The position numbers and the translations under genes were made by a program. The notes beneath the pieces were generated by a model. The model did not search any database, had not been told where the DNA came from, and saw nothing but the letters and a program-made list of their open reading frames with translations. Shown here piece after piece: positions 27,266-36,367 of a stretch of DNA of 64,000 nt (its first letter is position 1; each line of letters opens with the position of its first letter). The stretch is from Mesorhizobium sp. M8A.F.Ca.ET.218.01.1.1 (GTDB lineage: Bacteria > Pseudomonadota > Alphaproteobacteria > Rhizobiales > Rhizobiaceae): positions 1,036,382 through 1,100,381 of the forward strand of contig NZ_SRUZ01000001.1 in NCBI RefSeq assembly GCF_004791165.1, read 5' to 3'.

Positions 27266-28329
27266 ATGAAATCGAGGAGCTTGAGCACCTGCCTGGCGGC
27301 GCTCGCCGGCCTGGCGGCTTCGACGGCCGCCATGCCTGGCCACACCGCCGCCCAGAAGTCCTACACCATCTATCTCTCGAACAATTTCGTCGGCAATGAC
27401 TGGCGCCAGCAGATGGAGCGCGTCGCCAATGTCGCGATCACCAAGGGGCCGCTGAAAGGCCGTGTCGACCTCAAGATCGAAAACGCCGAGAACACCGTCC
27501 AGGCGCAGATCAATTCGCTGAACAACATCATCCGCCAGAAGCCCGCCGCCATTTTGATCGATGCGTCGTCGGCGGAAGCGCTCAATCCCACCATCAAGAA
27601 GGCTTGCGACGCCGGCATCGTCGTCGTCAGCTTCGATCAGACCGTGTCGGCCAAATGCGCCTACAAGCTGCATTCCGATTTCGACATCATGGCCAACAAC
27701 CAGGCCGAATGGATGGCCTCCATCCTTGGCGGCAAGGGCAAGGTTCTCATGGATCGCGGCCTCGCCGGCGCGCCGATCTCGGAACAGTTCGAGAAGAACT
27801 TCGGTGCCGTGCTGAAGAGATATCCCGGCATCGAGATCGTCGGCTATTTCAACGGCAATTACGCCGCCGGCCCCGAGCAGGAAGGGGTTGCCAGCCTGCT
27901 TGCGGCGCACCCGGAAGTCGACGGCATCTTCTCGCAGGGTTATGGCACCGGCGCCATCAAGGCATTGCAGAATGCCGACAGGCCGATGGTGCCGATCGTC
28001 GCCGCCGCGTTCAACGGCACCGGCGTCACCTGCGCCGAGACCAAGGGCGCCAAATGCTGGCTCGGCGCCAATCGCCGTCGCTGTCGGCCGAGGCGATCAA
28101 GCTCGCGGTCGACATACTCGACACCGGCAAGAAGCCCGACGACACCACCGTTCTGTTCAATTCGCCGGGTCTGACCACGGACATGGTCGACGCCAAATAT
28201 GCTCCGAACTCCTCGGCGGTGAAGATCGAACTCGGCAAGACCGTATTTCCCGATCTGGCCCCCGGCCTGTCCTTGCCGGTTTCGCCGAGTTGGGTTGAAA
28301 TCACGCCCAAGGAGGCCTCGGGAAGCTGA
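27266..28329 (+). pseudogene. Frameshifted sugar ABC substrate-binding protein, paralog 1
   Basis: From ATG 27266 (GGGAGG upstream) the frame encodes a signal peptide and a CUT2 binding protein very like its neighbour at 28395 ('YTIYLSNNFVGNDWRQQMER' in both). At about 28073 the frame breaks. Restoring one base (AATCGCCG to AATCCGCCG) rejoins 'GAKCWLGAN' to 'PSLSAEAIKLAVDILDTGKK', and the original C-terminus continues to the stop at 28329. As sequenced, the reading frame runs into unrelated residues and stops at 28174. Either this copy is newly dead or the missing C is a sequencing error. The duplicate next door could compensate. Confidence 0.8.
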
Positions 28330-28394
28330 TTTGAGGAAGGCAATGCGCCACTGTCCGGCGGCGCTGTTTGGAAACGAAAACCGGGAGGAGAACC

Positions 28395-29462
28395 ATGAAA
28401 TCACTGAGCCGTAACATCGGCCTTGCAGCACTCGCCGCCACCATGATGGCCGCCGGCGTGCAGACCGGCCACGCCGAGGACAAGAAGCCCTACACCATCT
28501 ATCTCTCCAACAATTTCGTCGGCAACGACTGGCGCCAGCAGATGGAGCGTGTCGCCACCGTTTCGGTCAACAAGGGACCGCTGAAGGGCCGCGTCGACCT
28601 CAAGATCGAGAACGTCGAGAACACCGTCCAGGCGCAGATCAATTCGCTGAACAACATCATCCGCCAGAAGCCGGACGCCATCCTGGTCGATGCCGGTTCG
28701 GATTCGGCGCTCAACCCGACCATCAAGAAGGCATGCGATGCCGGCATCGTCGTCATCTCCTTCGACCAGGTGGTGACCGAACCCTGCGCCTTCGCCGTCG
28801 CTTCCGACTGGGACCGCATCCCCTCCGTGATGGCCGAATGGATGGCCGAGCAGCTTGGCGGCAAGGGCAACATCATCCTCGACCGCGGCCTGGCGGGCGC
28901 GCCGATCTCGGCGCAGCTGCAAGGGGGTTATGAGAAGGTGCTGGCCAAATATCCCGACATCAAGGTCGTCGGCTACTACAACGGCAACTACGCGCTCGGG
29001 CCCGAACAGTCCGGCGTGGCGGCGCTGCTTGCCGCCAACCCGAAGATCGACGGCATCATGACACAGGGCTATGGCTCCGGCGCCATCCAGGCGCTGAAGG
29101 ATGCCGGCCGGCCGATCGTGCCGGTCGTCGGCTTCTCCTACAATGTCGCCGCCGTAACCTGCGCGCAGACGCAAGGCGCCAAGTGCATCCTGGGATCCAA
29201 CCCGGCCTATCTGTCCTCGGAAGCGATCAAGCTCGCGGTCGACATTCTCGACACCGGCAAGAAGCCGGCCGAACGGTCCATCTCGGTCAAGGGCGATTTC
29301 GTCACCACCGACCCGTTCGAGTCCAAGCTTTATCCCGGCACCAAGATGATCAAGATCGCGGTCGGCGAAAATGCCTTCCCCGACCAGGCCCCCGGCCTGA
29401 CGCTGCCGATCACGCCCGACTGGGTCGAGATCACGGCTGCGGAAGCGGCCGGCTCGAAGTAA
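28395..29462 (+). CDS. Sugar ABC transporter substrate-binding protein, paralog 2
   Basis: A 355-residue periplasmic binding protein. The signal peptide is at about residues 1-26 (…TGHAED), and the rest is a two-lobe sugar-binding fold. ATG 28395 follows GGAGGAGAACC. It is a tandem duplicate of the frameshifted gene just upstream: the first 90 mature residues are nearly identical, while the middle, ligand-facing part differs (for example 'EPCAFAVASDWDRIPSVMAEW' against 'AKCAYKLHSDFDIMANNQAEW'), so the two copies may have bound different ligands. It delivers ligand to the permeases at 31037 and 32065. Confidence 0.92.
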   Translation: MKSLSRNIGLAALAATMMAAGVQTGHAEDKKPYTIYLSNNFVGNDWRQQMERVATVSVNKGPLKGRVDLKIENVENTVQAQINSLNNIIRQKPDAILVDAGSDSALNPTIKKACDAGIVVISFDQVVTEPCAFAVASDWDRIPSVMAEWMAEQLGGKGNIILDRGLAGAPISAQLQGGYEKVLAKYPDIKVVGYYNGNYALGPEQSGVAALLAANPKIDGIMTQGYGSGAIQALKDAGRPIVPVVGFSYNVAAVTCAQTQGAKCILGSNPAYLSSEAIKLAVDILDTGKKPAERSISVKGDFVTTDPFESKLYPGTKMIKIAVGENAFPDQAPGLTLPITPDWVEITAAEAAGSK

Positions 29463-29530
29463 CATCCCGAGACCACGACCCTGTCTCCCGGCATCGCAAG
29501 ATGTCGGGAGAGCTTTTCGAAGGCGCATTC

Positions 29531-31033
29531 ATGGACCTTGTCACCGTCAAAGGCCTGTCCAAACGCTATGGCGGCATCGTTGCGCTGAGCGATGCGACAT
29601 TCAGCGCCCGCGCCGGCGAGGTGCATGCGCTGCTCGGCGAGAACGGCGCCGGCAAGAGCACCTTCATCCAGATCCTGTCGGGCGCCGTGCAGCACGATGG
29701 CGGCTCGATCCTGGTCGACGGCCAGGATTATCGCCCGGCCAATCCGGATGCGGCCCAGGCGCGCGGCATCGCCGCCGTCTTCCAGGAACTGTCGTTGATC
29801 CCCGACCTCAGCGTGGAACAGAATGTCTGGTTCCGCCACGAGCCGAGGACGCTGCTGCGTACCGTCGACCGCGCCGAAATGCGCCGCAAGACGCTTGCCC
29901 TGCTCGAGAAGTATAATTTTCCGGCGCTGCGTCCCGATCAGGAATTGCGGCGGCTGACGCTGGCCGAACGGCAGATCGTCGAGATCGCCAAGGGACTGGC
30001 CAAGGATCCGCGCATCCTCATCCTCGACGAGGCGACCTCGGCCCTGCCAGCGCGCGAAGCGGACTGGCTGCTGAAGCTTACCCGGCAGCTGGCGGCCGAG
30101 GGCAGGCTGGTCATCTTCATTTCACACCGCATGGCCGAGGTGCGCGCCATCGCCGACCGGCTGACCATCTTCCGCAACGGCGCCACCGTCGCGGCGCACG
30201 AGGCCAACGCCGTGTCCGACAACGAGATCGTCACCCAGATGATCGGCCGGCATCTCGACCGGCTCTATCCCGAGCGCATGGCGACGGCGACCGATCGCGT
30301 CGCGCTGAACGTCAGGGGCTTGTCGAGCGGCAGCCGGCTCTCCGGCGTCGACTTCACCTTGCGCGAGGGCGAGGTGCTGGGCGTCGGCGGTCTGCAGGGC
30401 CATGGCCAGCGCGAGCTGTTCCAGGCGCTGTTCGGCGCCAGCAGGGCGAGCGGCGCGATCGAGCTCTGGGACAAGCCGGTCTCGATCAACAATCCACGCC
30501 AGGCCCTGACCGGCAGGGACGGCATCGCGCTGGTGCCGGAGGACCGGCGCGGGCAGGGCCTGCTGCTGACCAAGAGCGTGCGCGAGAACCTGACGCTGTC
30601 CGTCATCAGGCGTTTCACCGAAAACGGCTTGCTCAGCCGGCAAAAGGAAGCGGCGCTGGTCAAGGAAATGGTCGATTTCCTGCGCATCAAGGCCGGCACG
30701 CCGGAACAGCTCGCCGGCACTTTGTCCGGCGGCAACCAGCAGAAGGTGATCTTCGGCAAGATGCTGTTGACGCAGGCGCGCGTGCTGCTGCTCTACGATC
30801 CGACGCGCGGCGTCGATGTCGGCACCAAGGGCGAAATCTTCCAGCTGATGCGCGACCTCGCCGCCAAGGGCTATGCGATCCTGTTCCATTCCAGCGACAT
30901 GCCGGAACTCGTCCATGTCGCCGACCGCGTTATGGTCATGCGCGACGGCCGTGTCGCCGCGACGCTGGAAGGCGAGCGCATCTCGGAGGCCGGCATTCTG
31001 CGTGCCGCCATGCTTGAACGCGAGGCGGCCTAG
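29531..31033 (+). CDS. Sugar ABC transporter ATP-binding protein
   Basis: A 500-residue tandem CUT2 ATPase. Domain 1: Walker A GENGAGKST near residue 40, signature 'RLTLAERQIVEIAKGL', Walker B 'ILILDEATSALP'. Domain 2: degenerate Walker A 'GGLQGHGQRELF' and signature LSGGNQQKVIFGKM. Its Walker B is VLLLYDPTRGVD, in which the usual Asp-Glu is Tyr-Asp, so domain 2 probably cannot hydrolyse ATP. ATG 29531 is favoured as the start by domain alignment; in-frame ATG 29501 is possible. It serves the two permeases that follow. Confidence 0.92.
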   Translation: MDLVTVKGLSKRYGGIVALSDATFSARAGEVHALLGENGAGKSTFIQILSGAVQHDGGSILVDGQDYRPANPDAAQARGIAAVFQELSLIPDLSVEQNVWFRHEPRTLLRTVDRAEMRRKTLALLEKYNFPALRPDQELRRLTLAERQIVEIAKGLAKDPRILILDEATSALPAREADWLLKLTRQLAAEGRLVIFISHRMAEVRAIADRLTIFRNGATVAAHEANAVSDNEIVTQMIGRHLDRLYPERMATATDRVALNVRGLSSGSRLSGVDFTLREGEVLGVGGLQGHGQRELFQALFGASRASGAIELWDKPVSINNPRQALTGRDGIALVPEDRRGQGLLLTKSVRENLTLSVIRRFTENGLLSRQKEAALVKEMVDFLRIKAGTPEQLAGTLSGGNQQKVIFGKMLLTQARVLLLYDPTRGVDVGTKGEIFQLMRDLAAKGYAILFHSSDMPELVHVADRVMVMRDGRVAATLEGERISEAGILRAAMLEREAA

Positions 31034-31036
31034 GGC

Positions 31037-32068
31037 ATGGTCATGGCGCGCGCGGAGCGGACTGGCGAGATGGCGCAAAGGCCTGCCGAAACGAGATCAA
31101 CCACGCCAGCCATCGACTGGCGCGGCCGCCTGCTCGATCGCGCGCCGTTCCTGGTCGCCTGCCTGATGCTGGCCTTGATTGTCGGCATCTATGGGAGCCT
31201 GCAATCCGGCGTCTTCACGCTGGACGAACTCAATCTCGACACCGCGGCGGCGATGACGCTGATGCTGGCGGCGACGGGCCAGACCATCGTGCTGCTGCGC
31301 GGCGGCATCGATCTGTCGATCGGCGGCATGATCAGCCTCGGCACGGTGATCGCCGCGACGCGGTTCTCCGACGATCCGTCGACCACGGCATTCTGGGCGT
31401 TGGCGATCCTTGCGCTCGGCTTTGTCATCGGCGCGCTCAACGGCCTGCTGATTTCGCTGCTCAAGCTGCAGCCTTTCCTGGTGACGCTCGCCACCTGGTC
31501 GATCCTCAACGGCGTCGCCATGATCATCCTACCGACCGACGGCGGCAGCATTCCCACATGGTGGGTCGGCTTTGCCTCCACGCAGCTCTTTGGCCTGACC
31601 AGCCCGGTCTGGATGCTCGTGGCGCTGCTCGCGTTCTGGTGGTGGTTTCGCGCCACCCGGGTCGGCATCGCCATCCAGGCGACGGGATCGAACGAGAAAT
31701 CGGCCTTCCTGTCCGGCGTCTCGATCACCCGCGTCAACCTCGTCACCTATGGTCTCTCGGGCCTGTTCGCGGCGGGGGCCGCACTGTTTCTGGTGACACA
31801 GACCGGCGCCGGTTCGCCGACCATCGGCAAGGACTACATCCTGCCCTCGGTGGCGGCGGCGGTCATTGGCGGCGTCAGCCTGTTCGGCGGCCGGGGCCAT
31901 CTCGCCGGCACGCTGATCGGCGCCTTCGTGCTCACCCTGATCGGTAACCTCGTCTTCGTCCTGCATGTGTCGAGCTATTGGCAGCCGGTGGCGTCGGGCG
32001 TCATCCTGCTGCTCTCGGTGCTGGCCAGTTCCGTCGCCGAAAAGGCCGCGAGGGGCCGGGTCCAATGA
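31037..32068 (+). CDS. Sugar ABC transporter permease 1
   Basis: A 343-residue inner-membrane CUT2 permease with a cytosolic N-terminal extension of about 35 residues before the first membrane segment. The motif 'TGQTIVLLRGGIDLSIGGMISLGTVIA' is near residue 80, and 'VAAAVIGGVSLFGGRGHLAGTLIGAF' is near 275. It starts three bases after the ATPase stop and ends in an ATGA overlap with permease 2. The two are different in sequence, so the channel is probably a heterodimer. Confidence 0.92.
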   Translation: MVMARAERTGEMAQRPAETRSTTPAIDWRGRLLDRAPFLVACLMLALIVGIYGSLQSGVFTLDELNLDTAAAMTLMLAATGQTIVLLRGGIDLSIGGMISLGTVIAATRFSDDPSTTAFWALAILALGFVIGALNGLLISLLKLQPFLVTLATWSILNGVAMIILPTDGGSIPTWWVGFASTQLFGLTSPVWMLVALLAFWWWFRATRVGIAIQATGSNEKSAFLSGVSITRVNLVTYGLSGLFAAGAALFLVTQTGAGSPTIGKDYILPSVAAAVIGGVSLFGGRGHLAGTLIGAFVLTLIGNLVFVLHVSSYWQPVASGVILLLSVLASSVAEKAARGRVQ

Positions 32069-33027
32069 ATGCCTTTCTCACCCGCAACCGGCTGATCGTG
32101 CTCGCCTATGCCGGCATGGTCGTGCTGCTCCTGGTCACGGCGCTGTTCTCGCCGGGCTTCCTCTCGGTCTCCAACATGCGCTCCACCGTGGTGCTTGCCG
32201 CTTTCGTCGGCATCGTCGCGCTCGGCCAGACCTTCGTCATCATCGGCGGCGGTATCGATCTCTCCGTGCCATGGGTGCTGAATTCGGCGGCGATCATCAT
32301 GGCGCTGCTGTGCGGCGGGCAGGACCTGCCGCTGGTCTGGGTGATGCCGCTGCTGCTCGCCGGCGGCGCCTTCATCGGGCTGATCAATGGTGTCGGCGTC
32401 GCCCGGTTCGGCGTACCGCCGATCATCATGACGCTGGCCACCAACGTCATCCTGCAAGGCCTGATCCTGGTGCTGACCGGCGGCTCGCCGACCCCCTCGG
32501 CGCCGGCGCTGATCCAGTTCCTGTCGGTCGGCCGCATAGCCGGCTTTCCGGTCATCGCGCTGATCTGGCTCGCCCTGACGCTGGTGGCGACCGTGCTGCT
32601 CTCCAAGGCGGCCTTTGGCCGTCACCTCTATGCGCTCGGCACCAGCGCCACCGTGGCCGAATTCTCAGGCGTGCCGACGGCACGCACCACCATCCTGACC
32701 TATGTGATTTCGGGCCTTACCGCCGCCTTCGCCGGCATGCTTTTGACCGGCTATTCCGGCCAGGCCTATCTCGGCATGGGTGATGCCTATCTGTTCACCT
32801 CGATCGCCGCGGTCGCCATTGGCGGCGCCTCGATCCTCGGCGGCAGCGGCCACTATCTCGGCACCGTCGCCGGCGCCATGGTGCTGACCATCCTCACTGG
32901 TCTTTTGCCGGCGCTCAACCTGTCGAGCGGCGCCCTGCTTGTCGTCTATGGCGCGGTGATCCTGCTCACCGTCTCGATCGGCAGCGAGGCCTTTGCCGGC
33001 CTCGGCGGCAGGCTGCGCAGGGGCTGA
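32065..33027 (+). CDS. Sugar ABC transporter permease 2
   Basis: A 320-residue CUT2 permease with 'LGQTFVIIGGGIDLSVPWVLNSAAI' near residue 55 and 'IAAVAIGGASILGGSGHYLGTVAGAM' near 250. The ATG at 32065 overlaps the stop of permease 1. It pairs with permease 1 in the membrane and is followed after 12 bases by the SMP-30 gene, so the operon runs from the binding proteins to the lactonase. Confidence 0.92.
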   Translation: MNAFLTRNRLIVLAYAGMVVLLLVTALFSPGFLSVSNMRSTVVLAAFVGIVALGQTFVIIGGGIDLSVPWVLNSAAIIMALLCGGQDLPLVWVMPLLLAGGAFIGLINGVGVARFGVPPIIMTLATNVILQGLILVLTGGSPTPSAPALIQFLSVGRIAGFPVIALIWLALTLVATVLLSKAAFGRHLYALGTSATVAEFSGVPTARTTILTYVISGLTAAFAGMLLTGYSGQAYLGMGDAYLFTSIAAVAIGGASILGGSGHYLGTVAGAMVLTILTGLLPALNLSSGALLVVYGAVILLTVSIGSEAFAGLGGRLRRG

Positions 33028-33039
33028 ACGGAGGGAAGA

Positions 33040-33921
33040 ATGGTCGAGATCACTTGTGTCGTCGATGCCAGGGCCGAGCTTGGTGAAGGCACGCTCTGGG
33101 ACCCCAGGGCCGGCGTGCTCTGGTGGATCGACATCTGGAAGAAGCTGATCCATCGCTACGACCCCGCGACCGGCAAGGACGAGGTCTTCGAAACACCGGA
33201 ATATCTCGGCTGCCTTGGCCTGCGCGAGAAGGGCGGCCTGGTGCTGACCATGACCAATGGCTTTCATTTCTTCGATCCGGCAACCGGCCAGTTCGAGGCG
33301 ATCGTCGATCCGGAAGCACATATGCCGAAGACCCGCTTCAACGACGGCAAGCCGGACCGCCAGGGCCGCTTCTGGTCGGGCTCGATGTTCGAGGTGGCGG
33401 GACAGCCGATCGAATTCATCGGCGCGCTCTACCGGCTCGATCCCGATCTCTCCGTGCACAAGATGATCGACGGCGTCGGCTGCTCGAACGGGCTGGCCTG
33501 GAGCCCGGACTCGAAGACCATGTACTTCTCCGACAGCCATGCCGGCGCGGTCTGGGCCTATGATTTCGACCCCGCCACCGGCGACATCGAGAACCGCCGC
33601 ACCTTCATCGACATGACGGCAACAGGCGGCGTCGCCGACGGCGCCACGGTCGATGCCGAGGGCTGCTACTGGGTGACCATCCCTGTGACAAGCAAGGTCT
33701 GCCGCTACGATCCCGATGGCGAGCTGATGGAAACAGTGGTTCTGCCGACCGACCTGCCGACCTGTTGCGAGTTCGGCGGCAAGGACCTCGACATCCTCTA
33801 CGTCACCTCTGCCGTCCTCAAGCGCCCGGCCAGCCATTTCGTGCGCCAGAAGAATCCGGGCGGTCTGTTCGCGCTCGACGTCGGCGTCAAGGGCCTGACC
33901 TTGCCGGCGTTCAAGGGCTGA
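33040..33921 (+). CDS. SMP-30/gluconolactonase family lactonase
   Basis: A 293-residue six-bladed beta-propeller lactonase, which hydrolyses a sugar lactone to the aldonic acid using a divalent metal. Metal ligands are visible as Glu in 'AELGEGTLWDP' (about residue 15), Asn in 'GVGCSNGLAWSPDS' (about 150) and Asp in 'GVADGATVDAEGCYW' (about 200). ATG 33040 has GGAGGGAAGA immediately upstream. As last gene of the ABC transporter 3 operon it supports a dehydrogenase, lactone, acid, dehydratase route together with the enolase-family genes at 16-22 kb (inference). Confidence 0.9.
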   Translation: MVEITCVVDARAELGEGTLWDPRAGVLWWIDIWKKLIHRYDPATGKDEVFETPEYLGCLGLREKGGLVLTMTNGFHFFDPATGQFEAIVDPEAHMPKTRFNDGKPDRQGRFWSGSMFEVAGQPIEFIGALYRLDPDLSVHKMIDGVGCSNGLAWSPDSKTMYFSDSHAGAVWAYDFDPATGDIENRRTFIDMTATGGVADGATVDAEGCYWVTIPVTSKVCRYDPDGELMETVVLPTDLPTCCEFGGKDLDILYVTSAVLKRPASHFVRQKNPGGLFALDVGVKGLTLPAFKG

Positions 33922-33930
33922 CGGCTTCGC

Positions 33931-34623
33931 TCAGACTGCCGACATGACCAGCGGCGTCTCGGTCCTGCGAGTCATTCCGGTAGCGAAACGACGCTCGAGG
34001 TAGCCTGCGTAGAGCGACAGCGGCCAGCACAGCGCGAAGTAGATCAGCGACACCGTACCGAACACCATCACCGGCTGGAAGGTCACAGTGTTGACCTGCG
34101 TGGCGGCCCGCGCAAGCTCGGTCAGGCCTATCAGCGAGGCGATCGATGTCGTCTTGACGATCTGCACCATGAAGCCGACGGTCGGCGGCAGCATCAGCCG
34201 CACCGCCTGCGGGATGATCACCAGCCGCAGCGTCCTGACAAAGCGGAAGCCGAGCGCCGTTGACGCCTCCCATTGTCCCTTTGGAATTGCCTCGATGGCG
34301 CCGCGAAAGATTTCGCCGAAAAAAGCGCCGCCATTGAGCGAGAAGGTCACGGCCGCCGCCACCCAGGGGTCCGGCCGGTAGCCAAGGAACGAAGAACCGT
34401 AATAGGCCATGAATAGCTGGATCAGGATCGGCGTGCCCATGAAGAACTGGATGTAGCCCGCGGCCAGCCAGCGCAGCGGCCGCGCCGGCGCCACCCGGAT
34501 CGCCGCCACCATGAGGCCGACCAGGCCGCCGCCGGCAAAGGCGATCAGCGCCAGAAGGATTGTCCAACGCGTTGCCAGAAGCAGGAACATCAGTTCGTTG
34601 GGGCCAAAATCGCGCAGGCTCAT
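33931..34623 (-). CDS. Polar amino acid-type ABC transporter permease 2
   Basis: A 230-residue inner-membrane permease of the His/Glu/Gln family (BPD_transp_1). The cytoplasmic EAA loop reads 'EIFRGAIEAIPKGQWEASTALGF'. It forms a heterodimer with the 223-residue permease whose gene ends three bases upstream. It is the last gene of the operon and no ATPase gene follows. It is convergent with the lactonase gene. Confidence 0.9.
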   Translation of the reverse strand: MSLRDFGPNELMFLLLATRWTILLALIAFAGGGLVGLMVAAIRVAPARPLRWLAAGYIQFFMGTPILIQLFMAYYGSSFLGYRPDPWVAAAVTFSLNGGAFFGEIFRGAIEAIPKGQWEASTALGFRFVRTLRLVIIPQAVRLMLPPTVGFMVQIVKTTSIASLIGLTELARAATQVNTVTFQPVMVFGTVSLIYFALCWPLSLYAGYLERRFATGMTRRTETPLVMSAV

Positions 34624-34626
34624 GAT

Positions 34627-35298
34627 CTAGACCTTCCAGCGGAACATGAGCTTGCCGATGCCGGCAAAGAACAGGCTGGCCGCCTGCACCAGCACGAAAT
34701 AGATGATGGCGATGACGATATAGACCTCGAAGCTGCGGAAGGTCTGCATGACGAGGTTGTTGGCCACCGCCGTCAGTTCTTCCGCGGCGATGGCGCCGAC
34801 GATCGAGGTGCCCATGATCTGCAGGATGAACTGCGCCGACAGCGATGGGTAGACGGCGCGCGCCGCCGGCACCAGAACGACATGGCGGATGATGCGGTAG
34901 CGGCTGAGGCCGAGCGACTTGGCCGCTTCGATCTGCCCTTCGGGGATGGCCTCGATTCCGGCGCGCAGGATCTCGGTGGCGTAGGCGCCGAGATGGATCG
35001 ACAGCGCCACGACCGCCGCCGTGTTGCTCGACAGTTTGAAGCCGAACAGCGGCAGCGAGAAGAAGACGAAATAAAGCTGGATCAAGAGCGGCGTGTTGCG
35101 GATCATCTCGACATAGGCAGCGATCGGCCACGACAGGAAGCGCGGCCCAAAGCTGCGTCCGACGGCGCCAAGGACACCGATGGCGGTGCCGAACAGGATC
35201 GACAGCGCCGCCAGCTGGATGGACTTCTCCAGGCCGCGCAGCAACAGGTCGAGATGCACCAGGATCGGGCCGAATTGCAGGGCGGTTTGCATGGGCAT
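34627..35298 (-). CDS. Polar amino acid-type ABC transporter permease 1
   Basis: A 223-residue permease with EAA loop 'EILRAGIEAIPEGQIEAAKSLGLSRY'. The gene lies 63 bases after the binding-protein gene and three bases before permease 2. The ATG at 35291 (second Met) is an alternative start. This type of permease handles amino acids, opines or other charged small solutes. Confidence 0.9.
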   Translation of the reverse strand: MPMQTALQFGPILVHLDLLLRGLEKSIQLAALSILFGTAIGVLGAVGRSFGPRFLSWPIAAYVEMIRNTPLLIQLYFVFFSLPLFGFKLSSNTAAVVALSIHLGAYATEILRAGIEAIPEGQIEAAKSLGLSRYRIIRHVVLVPAARAVYPSLSAQFILQIMGTSIVGAIAAEELTAVANNLVMQTFRSFEVYIVIAIIYFVLVQAASLFFAGIGKLMFRWKV

Positions 35299-35361
35299 TC
35301 CGTCACGAGGTCGAGAAAGCGGGGCTGCTGCCGTGCGCGGTCCCGCCGTGGAATGACGCGA

Positions 35362-36165
35362 TCAGAAGACCGGCAGCACCGGCAGTGGCTGGTTGCGATA
35401 CTTCATCGACAATGCATCCAGCGTGCCGTCCGCCTTCATGGTGAACAGCCAGGTGTTGACCCACTGCCGGAGATTGTCGTTGCCCTTGGCGACGCCGATG
35501 CCGAAGTAGAAGGTCTTCAGCACATATTTCTGCTCGAAGGCGTCGCCGTTCCCGGCCTTCTTCAGGTAGATTTCGCCGTAATCGCCGCCCCCCATGGCGT
35601 CGATCTGGCCCGACACCATCGCCTGCAGCAGCGAGGAATAGTCGTCGAAGCGCAGGATCTCGATGCCCGGATTGGCTTCGGCGGCCTTGGTCAGCAATCC
35701 GTCCTCGCCGGTGCCGCGCGTCAGGCCAACCTTCTTGCCGACGAGGTCGGCAACGCCCTTGATCGAGGTGCTCTTCGGCGCGATCACCACCGCCGACTGG
35801 CCGGCATAGGGAATCGAATAGTCGATCTGGATGGCGCGCGCCGGCGTGATCGAGAAGATCGAGATCACCGCATCGACCTGCTTGGTCAGCAAAGCCGGAA
35901 TCCGGCCCGGCGAGGTGACGGTGACGAATTCCACAGGCACGCCCAGCGCCTCGCCCATCTTGTTGGCGACCTCGATGTCGAAGCCGGTCGGTTTCAGATT
36001 GGCGTCGAGAAAGCCGTAGGGCGGCGTGGTTGTGTCGATGGCAACGACCAGCTTGCCGCGCGAAATGATCTCATCGACCGACTGTGCCGAAGCGATCGAC
36101 GGCAGCAGCGCCGACAGCGCCAGCACGATGCCGGCTAGCATCGCGTCCCTCAGGAAAGTCCGCAT
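35362..36165 (-). CDS. Polar amino acid-type ABC substrate-binding protein
   Basis: A 267-residue periplasmic binding protein of SBP_bac_3 type with a signal peptide at about residues 1-27 (…SIASAQ). 'LVVAIDTTTPPYGFLDANLKPTGFDIEVANKMGEAL' is the family N-terminal pattern. ATG 36165 follows GGGAGGAAAAC. The promoter region holds both motifs found at the sugar operons (36309 and 36368), which suggests the ligand belongs to the same pathway, for example a sugar acid or amino sugar (inference). Confidence 0.9.
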   Translation of the reverse strand: MRTFLRDAMLAGIVLALSALLPSIASAQSVDEIISRGKLVVAIDTTTPPYGFLDANLKPTGFDIEVANKMGEALGVPVEFVTVTSPGRIPALLTKQVDAVISIFSITPARAIQIDYSIPYAGQSAVVIAPKSTSIKGVADLVGKKVGLTRGTGEDGLLTKAAEANPGIEILRFDDYSSLLQAMVSGQIDAMGGGDYGEIYLKKAGNGDAFEQKYVLKTFYFGIGVAKGNDNLRQWVNTWLFTMKADGTLDALSMKYRNQPLPVLPVF

Positions 36166-36308
36166 GTTTTCCTCCCATGCATTTTCTGGCGCCTCGTGTC
36201 GATATCGACGGTGCGGGGCGCCTGGCCACCCGACGATTTGAAACAGCTCGCTCGCGGACATCCCTTGCAAACCGGAGAGTCAGCGGCTCCTCTGCGAGTT
36301 ATAATGGT

Positions 36309-36327
36309 ATGCTATTATAATATTATT
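36309..36327 (+). promoter_or_regulatory. 13-mer regulon site, copy 4 (extended)
   Basis: An exact ATGCTATTATAAT at 36309-36321, extended to include ATTATAATATTAT (36315-36327), which recurs at 15201. The palindromes TATTATAATA and ATAATATTAT overlap here. It lies about 145 bases upstream of the binding-protein gene start at 36165. Confidence 0.65.
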
Positions 36328-36367
36328 TGTCTGTCCATGCGCGTTCCGCCAGGGGGCTTCGCGCATT

